DNA of 64,000 nucleotides from Gnetum montanum (Eukaryota > Streptophyta > Gnetopsida > Gnetales > Gnetaceae), in the NCBI GenBank assembly GCA_015680685.1, contig MNCI01021396.1:376606-440605 (forward strand), read 5' to 3'. Positions 1 through 11,325 of the stretch are shown here, in pieces (the first letter of the stretch is position 1; each line of letters starts with the position of its first letter). The position numbers and the translations under genes are program-made. The notes under the pieces are model-generated. The model was not told the DNA's origin, searched no databases, and saw only the letters and a list, made by a program, of their open reading frames with translations.

Positions 1-203
1 TGATGAAGAATCAGTCTTAGAATCTAGAATATCTTTTGAAACTTTTAAACTTTCCAAACTATCAATCTTCTTGGTCATGAACTGGAAATAGTATCTAATT
101 TCCTAAGCCTTTATAGTAGTAAATAATTGTTGATGTGCTAAAATTATAAGGCTTATGAACCTAGAGGCTAAATTTTCAGCTCTTCTTCTAGCGCCAAAAG
201 AAC
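1..203 (-). mobile_element. Leader and PBS-like site of an LTR retrotransposon leaving the window
   Basis: Read on the minus strand, 204 back to 1 runs from an LTR edge into an internal region. A primer-binding-like motif lies at 177-196 (TGGCGCTAGAAGAAGAGCTG on the minus strand), seven bases inside the inferred LTR end, and starts with the TGG that pairs with a tRNA 3' CCA. An open stretch that could be the start of gag follows towards base 1. The element body lies outside the window, so lineage cannot be assigned. The motif and spacing are visible; the interpretation as a PBS is inference. Confidence 0.45.
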
Positions 204-1870
204 TGTTGGTGACCGTTTGGGACGCGACCACCAACGAGTGTCCTCGAACAGGATTTAGGTGTCTACTGGTCTCTAGCAACACCAAGGCCCAGATACCTCC
301 AAATAAACTCAGTAGTTAATGTGAATATGTGTGTGTGCTGTTGCGGGGTGCAGTTGTGAAAAATGAAACGATTGCGTTATGTGTGAACTATAGATGACTT
401 ATCTTAAAGAGATTCAGCCAACTTTGCCAAGTATTGTGAGTTGTTGAGAGTTCCTATTTTATTCAATTGCCTAATCTACACAGTCCTTATAATACCTACT
501 TGTAACAAATAAAATTTTGCAAAAAAAGTTGAGCACAATTCCGCGAATCTACTCCTAATTTTCCCCAGAGAAAGAGATAGTTCCACAAGAAAACTAGAAA
601 TAGAGCAAGATTCGATGGAAATAGACAGAAAAAAAAGAATATTTGTGTAGTCCTCAAATATTTAAAGGTAAAATGAAATGAGTAAACACTTCACAATAAA
701 GCTATCCCAAATTCAATATTTATGAATTGTACAAACTTCCAAGGCTCAAACAAGCAATTTCTTCAAGACAATCCTACTATGCTACCAAAAATTGCTACGT
801 AAACTACCACGTACGAGACTCCATTTTGGCTAGATAATAGATGTCGACGATTGCATTCAATAGAACCTTTGAAAGACTTGACAATTTTTGATTGAAATAA
901 TATGGAGATTCACTTTAAAGAGAAAAAGAAGCTATTCTGGTCCCATCAGAATACCAAAGATTTTTTGAACCCTCTTGACTACTGAATTGTTCAATGGCAT
1001 GACTACAAATAGATGCTCTCTTACAACGATTCCAATAGAGGTTCTTATATGTTGCACAATAACAAAATTTACTACTAAAATTCTCTTAAGTCTTTGAAAC
1101 ACAAGTGCTTCTATGGCAAAATTTTAACAGAAATTTTCTATCGGGCAACAAGAATAATAAGAGCAATCTAAAAATCCCAAAATTACTTGCTAATGATGAT
1201 ACTATCTAAACCACTAGCTAAATAATTTAAAAAAAATAAAAATAAAATATAACTCATAGGACCATGAAAAAGAGGCTAAAATCCTTTATTTAGCAAGCCA
1301 TCAAGCAATCCTTAACAATTTCTTCTTACAAGCTCTTCCTGGAATCCAAAGTATGTCTCCAAGTGAGAGCCCAAGTGCTAGCTAGTAGCCTTCCAAAGTG
1401 TAGTATCAATGTCTTCTTCCAAGTGTGATATGTGAGACCCCTTTCTTTTGACCCCTGAAGCCTTTTTATAGGGTTTAGAGGTAGTTACATATTCAAAAAT
1501 ATCTTACCTATCTTCTCTCTCAAGTAACTTGGCCAACAAATTAGGAGATTACTTGCCCAACAAGTTAGGTAAGTTACAAAAAATCTTGGGTGGTTGTAAC
1601 CATCATATAGATGAAAAAATCTGCAGCTAACAAGTGTCTAGTTCATGTATGATATTGGGTAAATATCTCATGAATTTTTGTCTTTGAATATATTTTAATA
1701 TAAAGGTATCCAATATTTATATCCAATGTTCATCTTCGTTAAGTTGAGGCTTTAGAAATGTTTCATTTTCACAAACGAATATAATTGAATATAAAATTCA
1801 TTTAAGGGATGGCTGATGAAAGAAAATATACTTTTCAAAATTGAAGGCCTTAAATAAATTTTCCAAAGTT
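204..1870 (-). repeat. Probable 5' LTR, right boundary uncertain
   Basis: The stretch next to the PBS-like motif ends on the minus strand in ..CCAACA, a standard CA end, and holds a TATA box at 1461-1470. This fits an LTR whose U3 lies to the right of 1470 and whose R/U5 lies between 1440 and 204. No second copy is in the window, so the right boundary is only a guess, placed where the base composition changes near 1870. No coding region is visible in it. Confidence 0.4.
1461..1470 (-). promoter_or_regulatory. TATA box of the leftmost LTR
   Basis: The minus strand reads TATAAAAAGG, a consensus plant TATA box, about 1.26 kb before the inferred LTR 3' end. It is the only strong core promoter motif in this part of the window. 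Whether it is active is unknown. Confidence 0.4.
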
Positions 1871-1889
1871 AACCGAGATATCGTGAAGG

Positions 1890-2610
1890 ACGCAGTATGC
1901 AGTTAAACCAGCTGCCCGATGGCTTCTTCTGCGTGCAGCCCACCTCCGCAGCTTGTGCTCTACTCCACCGAACTTGTCTTGGTCACTGAACCTCCTGAAA
2001 ATATGATGGTAGTTGGAACCACTTCAATGCACGGTTCGGCAGCAGTTGCCATTTTTCCCATGTTGGTAGTGAAATGGCTTGGAACTGCAAACCCTCGGTG
2101 ATGATGACCTGCTTCTACACGTGGGCCGCATTCGAGTATGGCACGTTAAGCGCCAATGGTGTGGGTGCATCCACGGTTACCACCTGTCTTCAGCGAAGAA
2201 AACAAACACCTTCCTTGTCCTTGGAAGCACTCAGTATTTTTCTTTCCAATAATTGCCCATAACCGCGGGCGTAGGTGCAGGCATAGTAACCACCTACGTT
2301 TTAGCCCTGTTTTATTTATTTTGATGTAACTTGTTACTTCAAAAACTATTAAATTGCTTATTGTTACATGCTCTGGCCACGAAATTAGGCTTACTGTAAA
2401 AATAGAAAAAAGAAACCTTGTGTGGCAAGCATTTGACAAAATTTTGAAGAGGAATATGAGGTTATCCCTGGCGGTTCTTGGCATTTTTTTATTAGCAAGC
2501 ATAGCTTTCATAATTTCATTGTTTTGGTTGCCGTATTGGTGAGAACCACCACGTTGCTTTGAGAGTAAGTGTACCATCTTTCTAGCTTCCAGAAAACATT
2601 TTTCCAATGC
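1890..2610. other. GC-richer block of unknown origin
   Basis: This block stands out from the AT-rich surroundings. A 60-residue open frame (1919-2101, plus) and a 153-residue open frame (2146-2607, minus) overlap here, but I recognise neither product and neither shows a domain I can name. The minus frame has basic and hydrophobic stretches without clear order. It may be a fragment of a host gene or a low-copy piece of a transposon. From 2610 to 3240 I see nothing further. Confidence 0.3.
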
Positions 2611-3342
2611 CTGGACTATGCCACATTATATCACAAGATGTGCCTCTGTTTTTGAAATTATTTGGCATAGTACACTGTTTCTTCTTGCTACAGGATCAAA
2701 TTTTCTCTATTTATTGATTTTAATTTGAATCTATCCTGGTTTGTGTGAAAAGTAGGACCGACCCCATCTCTGTTAATGTTTATCGTCAATATGCTTGTAT
2801 AACCAAACCATGTATATTTCTGCATCCACCACCGCTGTTGAACCATTTCTGAGCCCATAACTGGTTGACTTAAAACCTTTCTTAATAAGCATCGCATAAT
2901 ATGCCGAAATATTGCACTCTTTGCCCAATGTATAAGGTTAAAAATAAAATCTGTGTTTTATCATTGTATAAGTCATATGAATCTTTACACATATTTTATT
3001 TTATTTTTATTCTCTTTTGCTTTTATTAAAATAAACTAAAAATCCTGCTCCATGAAATGGCTTAAAATGTGCCAATAGTTACCTATCCCTCTACCTAGAA
3101 GAGCCCCACCTCAATAGGAAGATAAAGGCATACATAAAAATTATGATCTAGTTGAGGGTTTGAAAAGGGTTAAAGCTAACATTTCAATGTATGACCTTTT
3201 ACACATTAATGAAATGAAAGAGGTAATGCAAAATATAGTTCATACACCTAAAACCAGAAAAGAAAAATCCTCAACCCTTGAAAGGAAAGTTCACTTCACA
3301 AAGAGTCCTAACACGCTATTAGTATAGGATGCAAATAGTTCC

Positions 3343-3765
3343 ATGTCAAGCAAGAAAGATCAACCTCCTTTCCTAACAACTTTGATTATTTTAGGAAAGA
3401 ATTTCCATAATTGTTTGATGGATTCTAGTGCAACTGTTAGTGTCATGCCACTTAAAGTATGTAAGAATTTAGGAGCACAAATGATACCACAAATGAATAG
3501 TGTAATTCAACTTGATGGATCCAACATACCCATAATGGAGTCATTGAAAGGAGTGAATGTGCAACTTAAAAAATATCCTACATTTACATGTTACATGGAT
3601 ATCCTAGTTGTTGACATGTTGCCCACTTATGGTATGTTGTTATCTAGGACTTTTGGAGCCAAGTTTGATGGCTTGTTTAAGTTAGATTTCTCAAAACTAT
3701 CAATTTGTATCAAAGGAAAATCTAAAAACATGGCATACAAAGAGAGCCTTTTTATAAATGAGTAG
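3343..3765 (+). pseudogene. Gypsy retrotransposon protease (retropepsin) remnant
   Basis: A 140-residue open frame has the layout of a Ty3/gypsy aspartic protease. The LxDSxAxxSVMP block at about residues 26-37 corresponds to the catalytic D-S/T-G motif, here DSS, so the glycine is lost. It is followed by a strand rich in V and I (about residues 85-95) and the YGMLLSR motif typical of the second half of plant retropepsins. The upstream stretch from about 3240 resembles the gag-protease linker. It belongs with 3966-4292 and 4422-4568 as one decayed gypsy element on the plus strand. Confidence 0.65.
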
Positions 3766-3965
3766 TTACAACCTTTGATCAGCAAAATCAATCTTTGGAA
3801 AATTGAAAAACTAATCTTTATGTTGGAGTTATTGAGGTTGAGCATGGAAAACATGTTATAAATGACCATGTGAGTGAAATTACAAAAATAAATCCTTTTT
3901 CCCATACAAATTCCACCCAACCCTATTAAACTTCTAGAGAAGGTGAAGAAATCTATGAAGATACC

Positions 3966-4292
3966 TTGCCTTATCATCAATACAATGGATTTTTTCTAGA
4001 TGACCCACCACCTTTAAGGGAGGACAAAGATACCAATGATATCCCAACTATCAAAACATTAGAAGGTGTGCTAAATTTTGATGATATATCCATTGAACAT
4101 GTTCCTAGTAAAGTTGTATTCGATGAGTTACAAAACCTTAGACCTAAAATTGAAACTCATATGAAAGAAGAACTTGATGAAATTCTAAGGTATAAAATTA
4201 TTCATCTTACGAAATATTCAAATTTAGTGTCTGATAGAAAACAAACAAGAAAATCACGATTAGGTCTTGATTTTCGCAATCTTAAGCATTGA
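3966..4292 (+). pseudogene. Gypsy pol linker, truncated before reverse transcriptase
   Basis: A 108-residue acidic open frame follows the protease by about 200 bases. Its composition and position match the protease-RT linker of gypsy pol. A short basic end (DRKQTRKSRLGLDFRNLKH) breaks off where RT would be expected. Within about 130 bases the sequence reads as integrase C-terminus instead. RT, RNase H and the integrase core are therefore missing, which indicates a large internal deletion in about 4290-4420. Confidence 0.45.
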
Positions 4293-4421
4293 AAAATTGT
4301 TAAATGATGGCTTAACAAGAAACATGTAGGTAAAATCTTTAAAGTATGAGATCATGTCTTGAAAAGAGGTAGAGAATTTGGTTGAACAAGTCTTCAAACT
4401 AAGTTTTTTCCTATGTGGTTA

Positions 4422-4568
4422 GGTCCATTTTGAGTTATAGATGTCATTGGCCCCAATGTATACAAAATTTCTAACATGGAAGAACATAGGTTACATAGCA
4501 ATTTTAATGCATTTCATCTGAAGCATTTCTACTCAGGTGCTCCACATGGACACCTAGTAGATTCTTAG
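4422..4568 (+). pseudogene. Gypsy integrase C-terminal domain remnant
   Basis: With one in-frame stop, this stretch encodes the GPF..DVIGPNVYKISN..HSNFNAFHLKHFYSG block. That is the standard plant gypsy integrase C-terminal pattern in which the beta-barrel domain ends in a ..FHVxxLKxFY-like motif. A stop codon follows at 4566-4568. It marks the 3' end of the pol gene of the element whose protease lies at 3343. Confidence 0.65.
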
Positions 4569-4569
4569 T

Positions 4570-5736
4570 TGCATGTTTTCTTCCTCTTTTCCATGCATTT
4601 CATTTGTATATAGTTGCATTTTCATATTTTCATTTGATTTCATCATCTCTTTCTTATCATATTAGCTTTGATTTGATTTTTGTTTTTAATATGTTTTTAA
4701 TAATCATTAAGGTCGTTTGAGTCACTTGGCATTGGATCATCATAACACCATTAGAAATAATGTAAGTGTAATGCTTTATATAATATATCTTAATACTATA
4801 TCCTTTATATTTTATATTTCAATAATGTTATGATTCTTCCTAATCAATTTCAAGATTTTAGTCTTATTGATATGTTGGATTATGGAGGATAGGATTTATG
4901 CTAGCTTATCATGTAATCATCATGATCATGTTAGTGTAGGATATCTAACATTGGAGAATGGTTAGTCGCAATCACTAGGTGACCTTGGAAAACTCCATTT
5001 TAGCTCTCATAAGCCTTAGCCCTTAGGTGTGATGATCCATGGCTATCTTGTAAACAACAAGGTAAAGTGTGTTCATCTCCACTTGAGAATGTTTAGCCAC
5101 TTAGGAGACCCTCTATGATGCTATCAAATTGTAATTAAAGGCACATACATGAGGGTTGAATTGCACCATGGGCAAAGTTTCCTTCAAAAAAAAAAAAAAA
5201 AAAGAATGCGAATCATGCTCATTGGTAGTGAAATAAGTTCTTGAGTGTGATGGGATCCTTCAGTAATCGTCATCCTAACCTTCATTCCCTTTTTGAATGT
5301 CACAAAAAAAAAAATAATTCCAATGAAAAATTTGATAGTTCTGGCTAGCTATGATCTAACATGAGCTTGTCTTCCTCATTGAGTTTAGTATAACTCTTAT
5401 GCTCAAAGTAGACCACATACTTTTGACTTTTACCTTGTGAAAAGATTGGGAATGTGATCTTAGTTATATTTTAATTATATATATATATATATTTATGTGG
5501 TTAAAATAATGAATTATATATTTGGATTCTAATTAAATAAGATGGTGTGGTAAGGATGGCCCACATCTAGTTCTCTTTTGATTATATGGTTATTTTAATC
5601 ATGTTTAGATTAGTATAGTTTTCTTTCAAGTGTTAATTTGTTTGTGTTTTATGATGTTTGTGATTCTCTATCTGTTGCATATCCTTTTAAAATTTCATGG
5701 TTTTTTTTGCTCCTTGCACTTGCATGTAATTTTTAG
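4570..5736. other. AT-rich 3' untranslated region of the gypsy remnant
   Basis: No open frame of note. It contains an A-rich homopolymer at about 5187-5204, a second A run near 5305, and a short AT dinucleotide run near 5476-5490. Its position between an integrase C-terminus and a polypurine tract suggests the 3' UTR of the same element. Confidence 0.4.
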
Positions 5737-6043
5737 TTTGGGGGCTAAGTGTTGAGGTCAACCTCGCGCATGCTAGGCATAGGGCCATGATTAATAGACA
5801 TGTGGACCATTATAGTTGCAAAGTAGTTAAAATGCACAGATGTAATTCATACGAATTCAACAAATGCTATACTAATTTTATTTAAAAAGCAAAATATATG
5901 CAATCAAGGTCCCCAATCACACGTAAAAGAAAATTATGAACTTCACCTTGTCCACTTTCTGAACTCCCCCCCCCCCCCCCCACAATTAGACAAAGTTAAG
6001 GTAGAAAATTATTCACAAAAAAAAACCTACACTATATGGACTA
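5737..6043 (+). repeat. Polypurine tract and start of a 3' LTR, split by an insertion
   Basis: TTTGGGGGCTAAG at 5737-5749 directly precedes a TG at 5750 (TGTTGAGGTCAACC), the usual PPT-to-LTR junction. The LTR is interrupted at 6044 by the TR-GAG element and should resume after 12229. I could not identify its other end or its 5' partner. A run of 16 C lies at 5966-5981. Confidence 0.45.
6039..6043. repeat. Target-site duplication, left copy (GACTA)
   Basis: GACTA directly precedes the LTR at 6044 and is repeated exactly at 12225-12229 after the other LTR. A five-base duplication is standard for Ty3/gypsy integration. Confidence 0.85.
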
Positions 6044-7003
6044 TGATGATTCGCAAGGTACCCCTATGCCCAACCATAGAAATCACAAGCATTCACGCAC
6101 AATCTGGTCCTGTTCCATGGATGGGACTGGTTGTGGCATCTAGATTGCTATGTCTTGATTGCAATTTTCTATCTTCCCACTTGGACTAGTGGTAGCTTTG
6201 TTATGTATGGTTTAGTCTAGAGTGAGGCATATGATTTTTATTATTTTATATTTTATTATTCTATGATTAACAATAAGTTGAAACTCAATTTATAATCAAT
6301 TCAACTAATCCAATTTTTAATTAATAATCAACTATCCTAACATAAGTATCTGATCCACTTCTTGTGCACATCTTGAACACATATAATGTTGCTAGGTTAC
6401 TAAATGTTAAGCATTTCTAGGATTACCAAGATTCATATGCATGCTCAAGGAAATTGTACATATGTACCTAATTAATTAACATGCATGAAAATGTAGATAT
6501 TAACTATGTACATGAAAAGCAAATTGCATGGAAAGTAAATCTAATCAAAGTCAAAGTGCTACAATAAATAAGAATCAATCTTGATCTTATTGTCATTCAT
6601 GGAATATGTCCAGGTACATTACCACTTGAATAAGACTCCATACAATTGACTTAGATCCACTCTATGGGCACTCACTGACTATTCTGTAAGATTACAGAAG
6701 AAAACTGTAAGAGTTCAACTACTCTATTAACAAAACTATGAAAAACTAATGCAAAACTACTAAAACTAATGCCTAAACCATGTGTCCAAGTGCTATATTT
6801 ATAGGTCGATATATACCCCATGATATTGGATATCTAACATCGCATCCTAGGTTTCAATGTTGGATTCTTGATGTCGAGGCTCTAATATCGGATACCCAAT
6901 ATCGAGGTCTTGTTGTTAGAGCCAAAATATCAAAGTATTGTTATTAGAGCCAACCAAAAATATAACTTCTAATCAAATAATCCAACCAACTAATGATTCA
7001 TCA
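6044..7003 (-). repeat. 3' LTR of the gag-only element
   Basis: Aligns by eye along its length with 11326-12224. It shares the ..GGTACCCCTATGCCCAACC block at its left edge and the TGATTCATCA block at its right edge. On the minus strand it starts TGATGA and has a TATAAATATA core promoter motif near 6795-6805, preceded by several GATATTGG/GATATC-like repeats. Substitutions between the two LTRs are frequent, so the insertion is old. Confidence 0.8.
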
Positions 7004-7020
7004 TACCCCTACGATTGAAT
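6997..7020 (-). promoter_or_regulatory. Polypurine tract of the gag-only element
   Basis: On the minus strand CGTAGGGGTA directly precedes the LTR start TGATGA. It matches the CATGGGGGTA/TGATGA junction of the Athila-like element at 35755-35770, which supports both boundaries. Confidence 0.65.
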
Positions 7021-8700
7021 AAAAACTCATTCTGAAGTTAACAGGATAGGATCGAGCTTTCTTTACAAAATTGGGAAGGTATGGAATTATTGACTAACGT
7101 TAACTACTAACTAAATTTGAGTGCTGCATTACAAAATTTTATTTGAGTGGATGTATACAAAATGATAGAGTAACAAAAAAGACTAGAAAAACTTTGAATA
7201 TTACAAAATTTGCAGAGGTATTCAATAATCCACTAAAGATGATAAGCATAAGGTGATTACAACATACAATGCCCAAGGATATAAGGTAACTAAAATCATC
7301 AAGCTACTTACATTATTTTGATCAAATACTATTAGTTACCATGATGTTCAAAAATAGGATGTTGAAAAAATTTTAAAGTAGGCATCCCTTGCCCCCATAA
7401 CTAATAAGCGTAACTTCAGAAGCACATAGGTTTTTGAATAATTGAAACCAAAGGTCTAATTCAAAATATGGCTAAGAAATATTAATGCATATGAAAATAG
7501 AAAAGTAGGAAACATTAATGAAATAGATGAAAATTAGTCCCAAAATCATGCATAAGTTTAGAGAAACTATCAATGATGTTTTGGAAGATGTGAAGGTTAG
7601 TTCAAAGCCATGATCAAAAAAAGTTATGTAAGTGGGTCCTTCCCAAAGCAAGCTCCTACCATAATGCCCTTGCATAACCACTTCTATAGATGTCCATGGC
7701 CACCCAAGAAGTTAGATGTAGATCATGCCTTTGTTTCAAACAAGACACAACTACAGTGATTAGGATGTTGCACTATACTACACAAAACCAAAGGGCTCAT
7801 AATCACATGTAGCAGTGAGGCGAATAATGGAATGAGAAGGGATTGTAGAGATCATGATGTAAGGTACTTGACCATGTCCACAATAGGTTCTTATGATAGG
7901 TGTGATTAAAATGATCAAAATACCTATCTGTCCAAGGTCAAACCAAGTCCATACCATGAACAATAACCTCACATTGATGTGTTCCATCCTGCCAACCACC
8001 ATGAGTCCACAACCACCTCAAAGAACAATCATCACTCTAAAAAGAGAAGAAAAGGGAAGAAGGAAGGAAGGGCCTTAGTTAGAGGGGTGTCTTTAGGCAT
8101 GGGTAACATGTCTTTCTAGCCCCATAACTAGTTCTTGTAACCCACTATTGTGTCTAAGGGATGTGCTTTGAATTTCTATTATTATTTATTTATTTTTGTT
8201 GTTGTTGTTTTGTTTGTTTGTTTATTTTTTGAATGGGAACCACACCATACAAAGATAGAGCTTCCTTTTTATTGGTCTATGGGGGAGTGATGATACATTC
8301 CAAGAGGAGTCATAAACCACATGAAGGAAGTCAAAAAGAGAACCCAACAAGTCCCCTTGAGGTCACACCCTTTGCCATTCCCACTTGGTCATTCCCTCTT
8401 TCTTTAAGGTACAATGATCATTGCTTAATTTTAGTTTCATAAAAGTAGAACCAAATTGTTTTCATGAAAAAGACCTTTTATTTAAAGAATTGGACGGATG
8501 GATGAGGTGGTCTCACTACTTTACATAATGACTTACCCAATCATCTTAATAGTATAGCACAAAAAACCCAACACTTAGTGTTGAATTCTGCATCATGACT
8601 TGGAAATTTATTAATAAAAACATAAAAGAAATTCATATAACATAAATAGAATGACTCAAGAAAAGATAAAAATATAAAGAAAATAAAAATATTAAGAAAT
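7004..8700 (-). other. 3' untranslated region of the gag-only element
   Basis: No gene. Blocks at about 8130-8450, 8050-8130, 7600-7660 and 7380-7440 (minus strand) match, in the same order, blocks at about 34280-34600, 34960-35010 and 35165-35215 of the Athila-like element. Examples are the AATTCAAAGCACA..CCCTTAGACA block and the GAGCTT.CTTTGGG.AGG.CCCACT block. A purine tract (8036-8070) and simple T/G-rich sequence (8178-8232) also lie here. The pol deletion junction must lie in roughly 8450-8720. Confidence 0.6.
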
Positions 8701-8717
8701 GGAAAACATATGAGAAA

Positions 8718-11195
8718 TTAGAAAATTCCAGAACTGATAAGAAAATTAGTTACTTCCATGCATCTTTGAAATGGTTTTATATTCTTATTTTCAAGCCACC
8801 GAGTATCTTTTGGTTTAGTGGTTACTGCATAGACTAGCTTTTTCTCACACACTTGCTCCTGAACTTTATGGTGGGCTAGTATAGGGGTTGTGTTAATATT
8901 TTGAACTTCCAGCCCACAACTACACCCTTTATCATTATTGGTGATGCATGGATTGTTCTGTCTCTTCACAATGATAGGTTTATTGTTTATGTATTTTATT
9001 GGAGTGGTGATGGTTATTAGCTTTTATGTATGATTAGGAGACATCATTTTTGTAAGGAAGGTTGTTGCATCATATTTTCTTTGTGCTGGTTTAGGTGATG
9101 TAGTAGGTCCATGAGTGTTTTGCTTTGGCTTACAACCTTTCCTCCAAAAGGGACATTTTTGAGACTTTGGTTGAGATCTACTAGCATTATAATTTACATG
9201 TATGTTCATAGCACAAGTGGAATTCTCTCATTGATGTTGTCATGCTAAACCTTCCTGTGTTGTTGGAGGTGTCATATGGTGGAGATGAGTATGAAAATAT
9301 TGAGGATATGAGGTAAGGTGAGAGGTGTGAGGTGGTGATCTTGTATAAGATGTTGTGGGATAGAAATATTTTGGAAAGTGGTAGTAGTGATTTGAAATAG
9401 AGGAAGTAAAACTAGTTGGTGAAACAAAGTGTTGAACATAATATCCATGTGGGTTTGGTTGGTAGGAAGGATAGGGATGGTTTGGTGGTGGCCTCCCTCA
9501 TGACTGTGGTTCTTGCCACTATGGTTGATGCCAATGTTGAGGCTGGTAATAAGTCCCCCTAGGATATTATGATTGGTTTTGGGGTTATCTAAAATTGCTA
9601 TGTGGAAGAGGAAATCTCCTAAGCATGTACTTTTGTACAAGCTTCATATTTAATGCCCATACCTAGGTCTTATGTAGATGCAACAAGATTGGGCAATGAC
9701 CCTTTGGATGGTCATATATGAAAATGTCATATCCATTATCTTTGTTTGTGGTTGAGTCTATAGCCTCACTTTCTTCAACCATGTTTCTTATTTATTGATA
9801 AGTGTTCCTAGTTGTTTCTTGATTCTTTTTCCTCCTTTTATTGTAATTGCTTAATTTTCTTTGTGTCACTCTCTCCTCTATGGTTTCTACAAAATTTTTA
9901 ACTTTCTCATTCATCAATTCCAACATATTATCCAGCTTTGCTTCAAGCTCAAAAAGAGAATTTTGTATTAGCAAGGTTCATTGTAAAATCATCTCATTGA
10001 GAGCTATCTCTTTTTTCTCATCATAGATATGGACCTTTTTTTTTTAAAGAGTTGGGTCCTAGCTGTTTTCTTCTACATTCTCCCATTTACATAGCTCTCC
10101 TTCTTCTTTTGCCATATGCTTGATCAACTCTTAGATTTGATGGGTTCATAGGTTGTATAATTGACCTAGAGCATACATCCCAAGGTTCTTCCTTATTTTA
10201 TTACAAAGCCCATATATGATGTGGAAAAGTTGTCTGTCCTCAGAGAAACCATGGCCTAGGCATCTATGTAGTAGCAAATAGTATCTATTCAAGGCCACAT
10301 CCAAGGGTTCATGATTTTCTTGCTTCCACTCATGGATTTAACTCCTTAGGTTGGACACCCTCACATAAGTTTGGTATTTTTCATTGAAAATTTCTAGCAT
10401 TGTGGAACACTGGTGAATGGAACTTGGTTCCAATGACCTATACAAACTTTCTACATTTTCAATTAGTGTCCTAGAAAAGAGCTTAAGCTTTTGCCATCCA
10501 TTCTCAATGTTGTATGAGGCATAGGCATCATGGAATGCTTGTATATGATGTTTTGGATCTAAGTTGTAGCCTCCTACAAATTTAGGGATATTATTTATAT
10601 CAAGCATGGGTAAGAAACTGTCCCTACGATGCTTGTAAGGTATCTTAACTACCTCCATGATTTGCATTAGGCTCTTAGTGGCCAACAAGGGTTCATCATC
10701 ATCAAACATGTTTTGATAAAAATTTCTATATCTATTCATTTTATTGTGATGATCTTGTCTATGCTTATGGTGATGTCTTTGATTTTTCCCTTGGGTTTGA
10801 TTTCTATCTTTGTCTTGAACCTACAGTAGAGCTCTACCTCTATACCTACATTCATCTTCATTAGAACTAGACATTGAAAAGGAAAAGAAAGATGATGAAC
10901 TTGGAGAATTTCCATGGCTTCTATAGTTCTCCCTATGGTCCTTTGATTTATCTTATCTAGGTTTAGAGGAGGTCCTAGGCCTTGAGGCCCTCCTTGATCT
11001 AGGACTTACTCCATCTCCTCTACAATTGTTTGCACTAATTGAATGTAGTATTTGGGTGTAGTAAGGGTCTAAATGAACATAGGAGATCCTTGTTTGAGGT
11101 TGGTCACTCCTATTTTCCTCAGTATATATCCTATCATTTATCTTATGAGTGTTCTCATTATACGATGCATTATTGGTCCTGTGTGAGGAAGACAT
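8718..11195 (-). pseudogene. Degenerate Athila-like gag
   Basis: Gag starts at 11195 (MSSSH, the same first residues as the Athila-like gag at 27695). A first segment to about 10953 is Arg/Ser/Pro-rich. The conserved gag core is at 10338-10739: D.NNIPKFVGGYNLDPKHHIQAFHDA, W.KLKLF, STMLEIFNEKYQTY, SNLR. A coiled-coil-like acidic/basic segment is at 9792-9974, a Pro/His/Gln-rich segment at 9272-9640, and a basic QKCPFWRKGCKPK-type segment at 9024-9209. The last fragment (8718-8969) resembles the protease region. Stops and frameshifts separate the segments, so no full protein can be made. Confidence 0.75.
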
Positions 11196-11307
11196 AGTTT
11201 TGCTTGATAATGTGTGACTTAAAATATTAATGTTTTTAAAGAAATAGATCATTAATACCTTTACAGTGATAATGTATAATATAACTAATATAGATAATTA
11301 ACACCAT

Positions 11308-11325
11308 CCCTAGAAATATTGCTAA
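11308..11325 (-). promoter_or_regulatory. Primer-binding site, decayed tRNA-Asp type
   Basis: Immediately after the 5' LTR end the minus strand reads TTAGCAATATTTCTAGGG. It aligns with the tRNA-Asp PBS used by Athila elements (TTGGCGCCGTTGCCGGGG), with most differences being G to A or C to T. The assignment rests on position and pattern. Confidence 0.55.

Noticed and set aside
2354-2542. ORF with a hydrophobic C-terminal helix
   Set aside because: Short, AT-rich and overlapped by an opposite-strand frame; hydrophobicity is expected from T-rich codons.
7472-7681. Minus-strand ORF with LLWEGPTY, similar to an integrase C-terminus
   Set aside because: The same nucleotides align with the 3' UTR of the Athila-like element near 34960-35010, where no protein is encoded.
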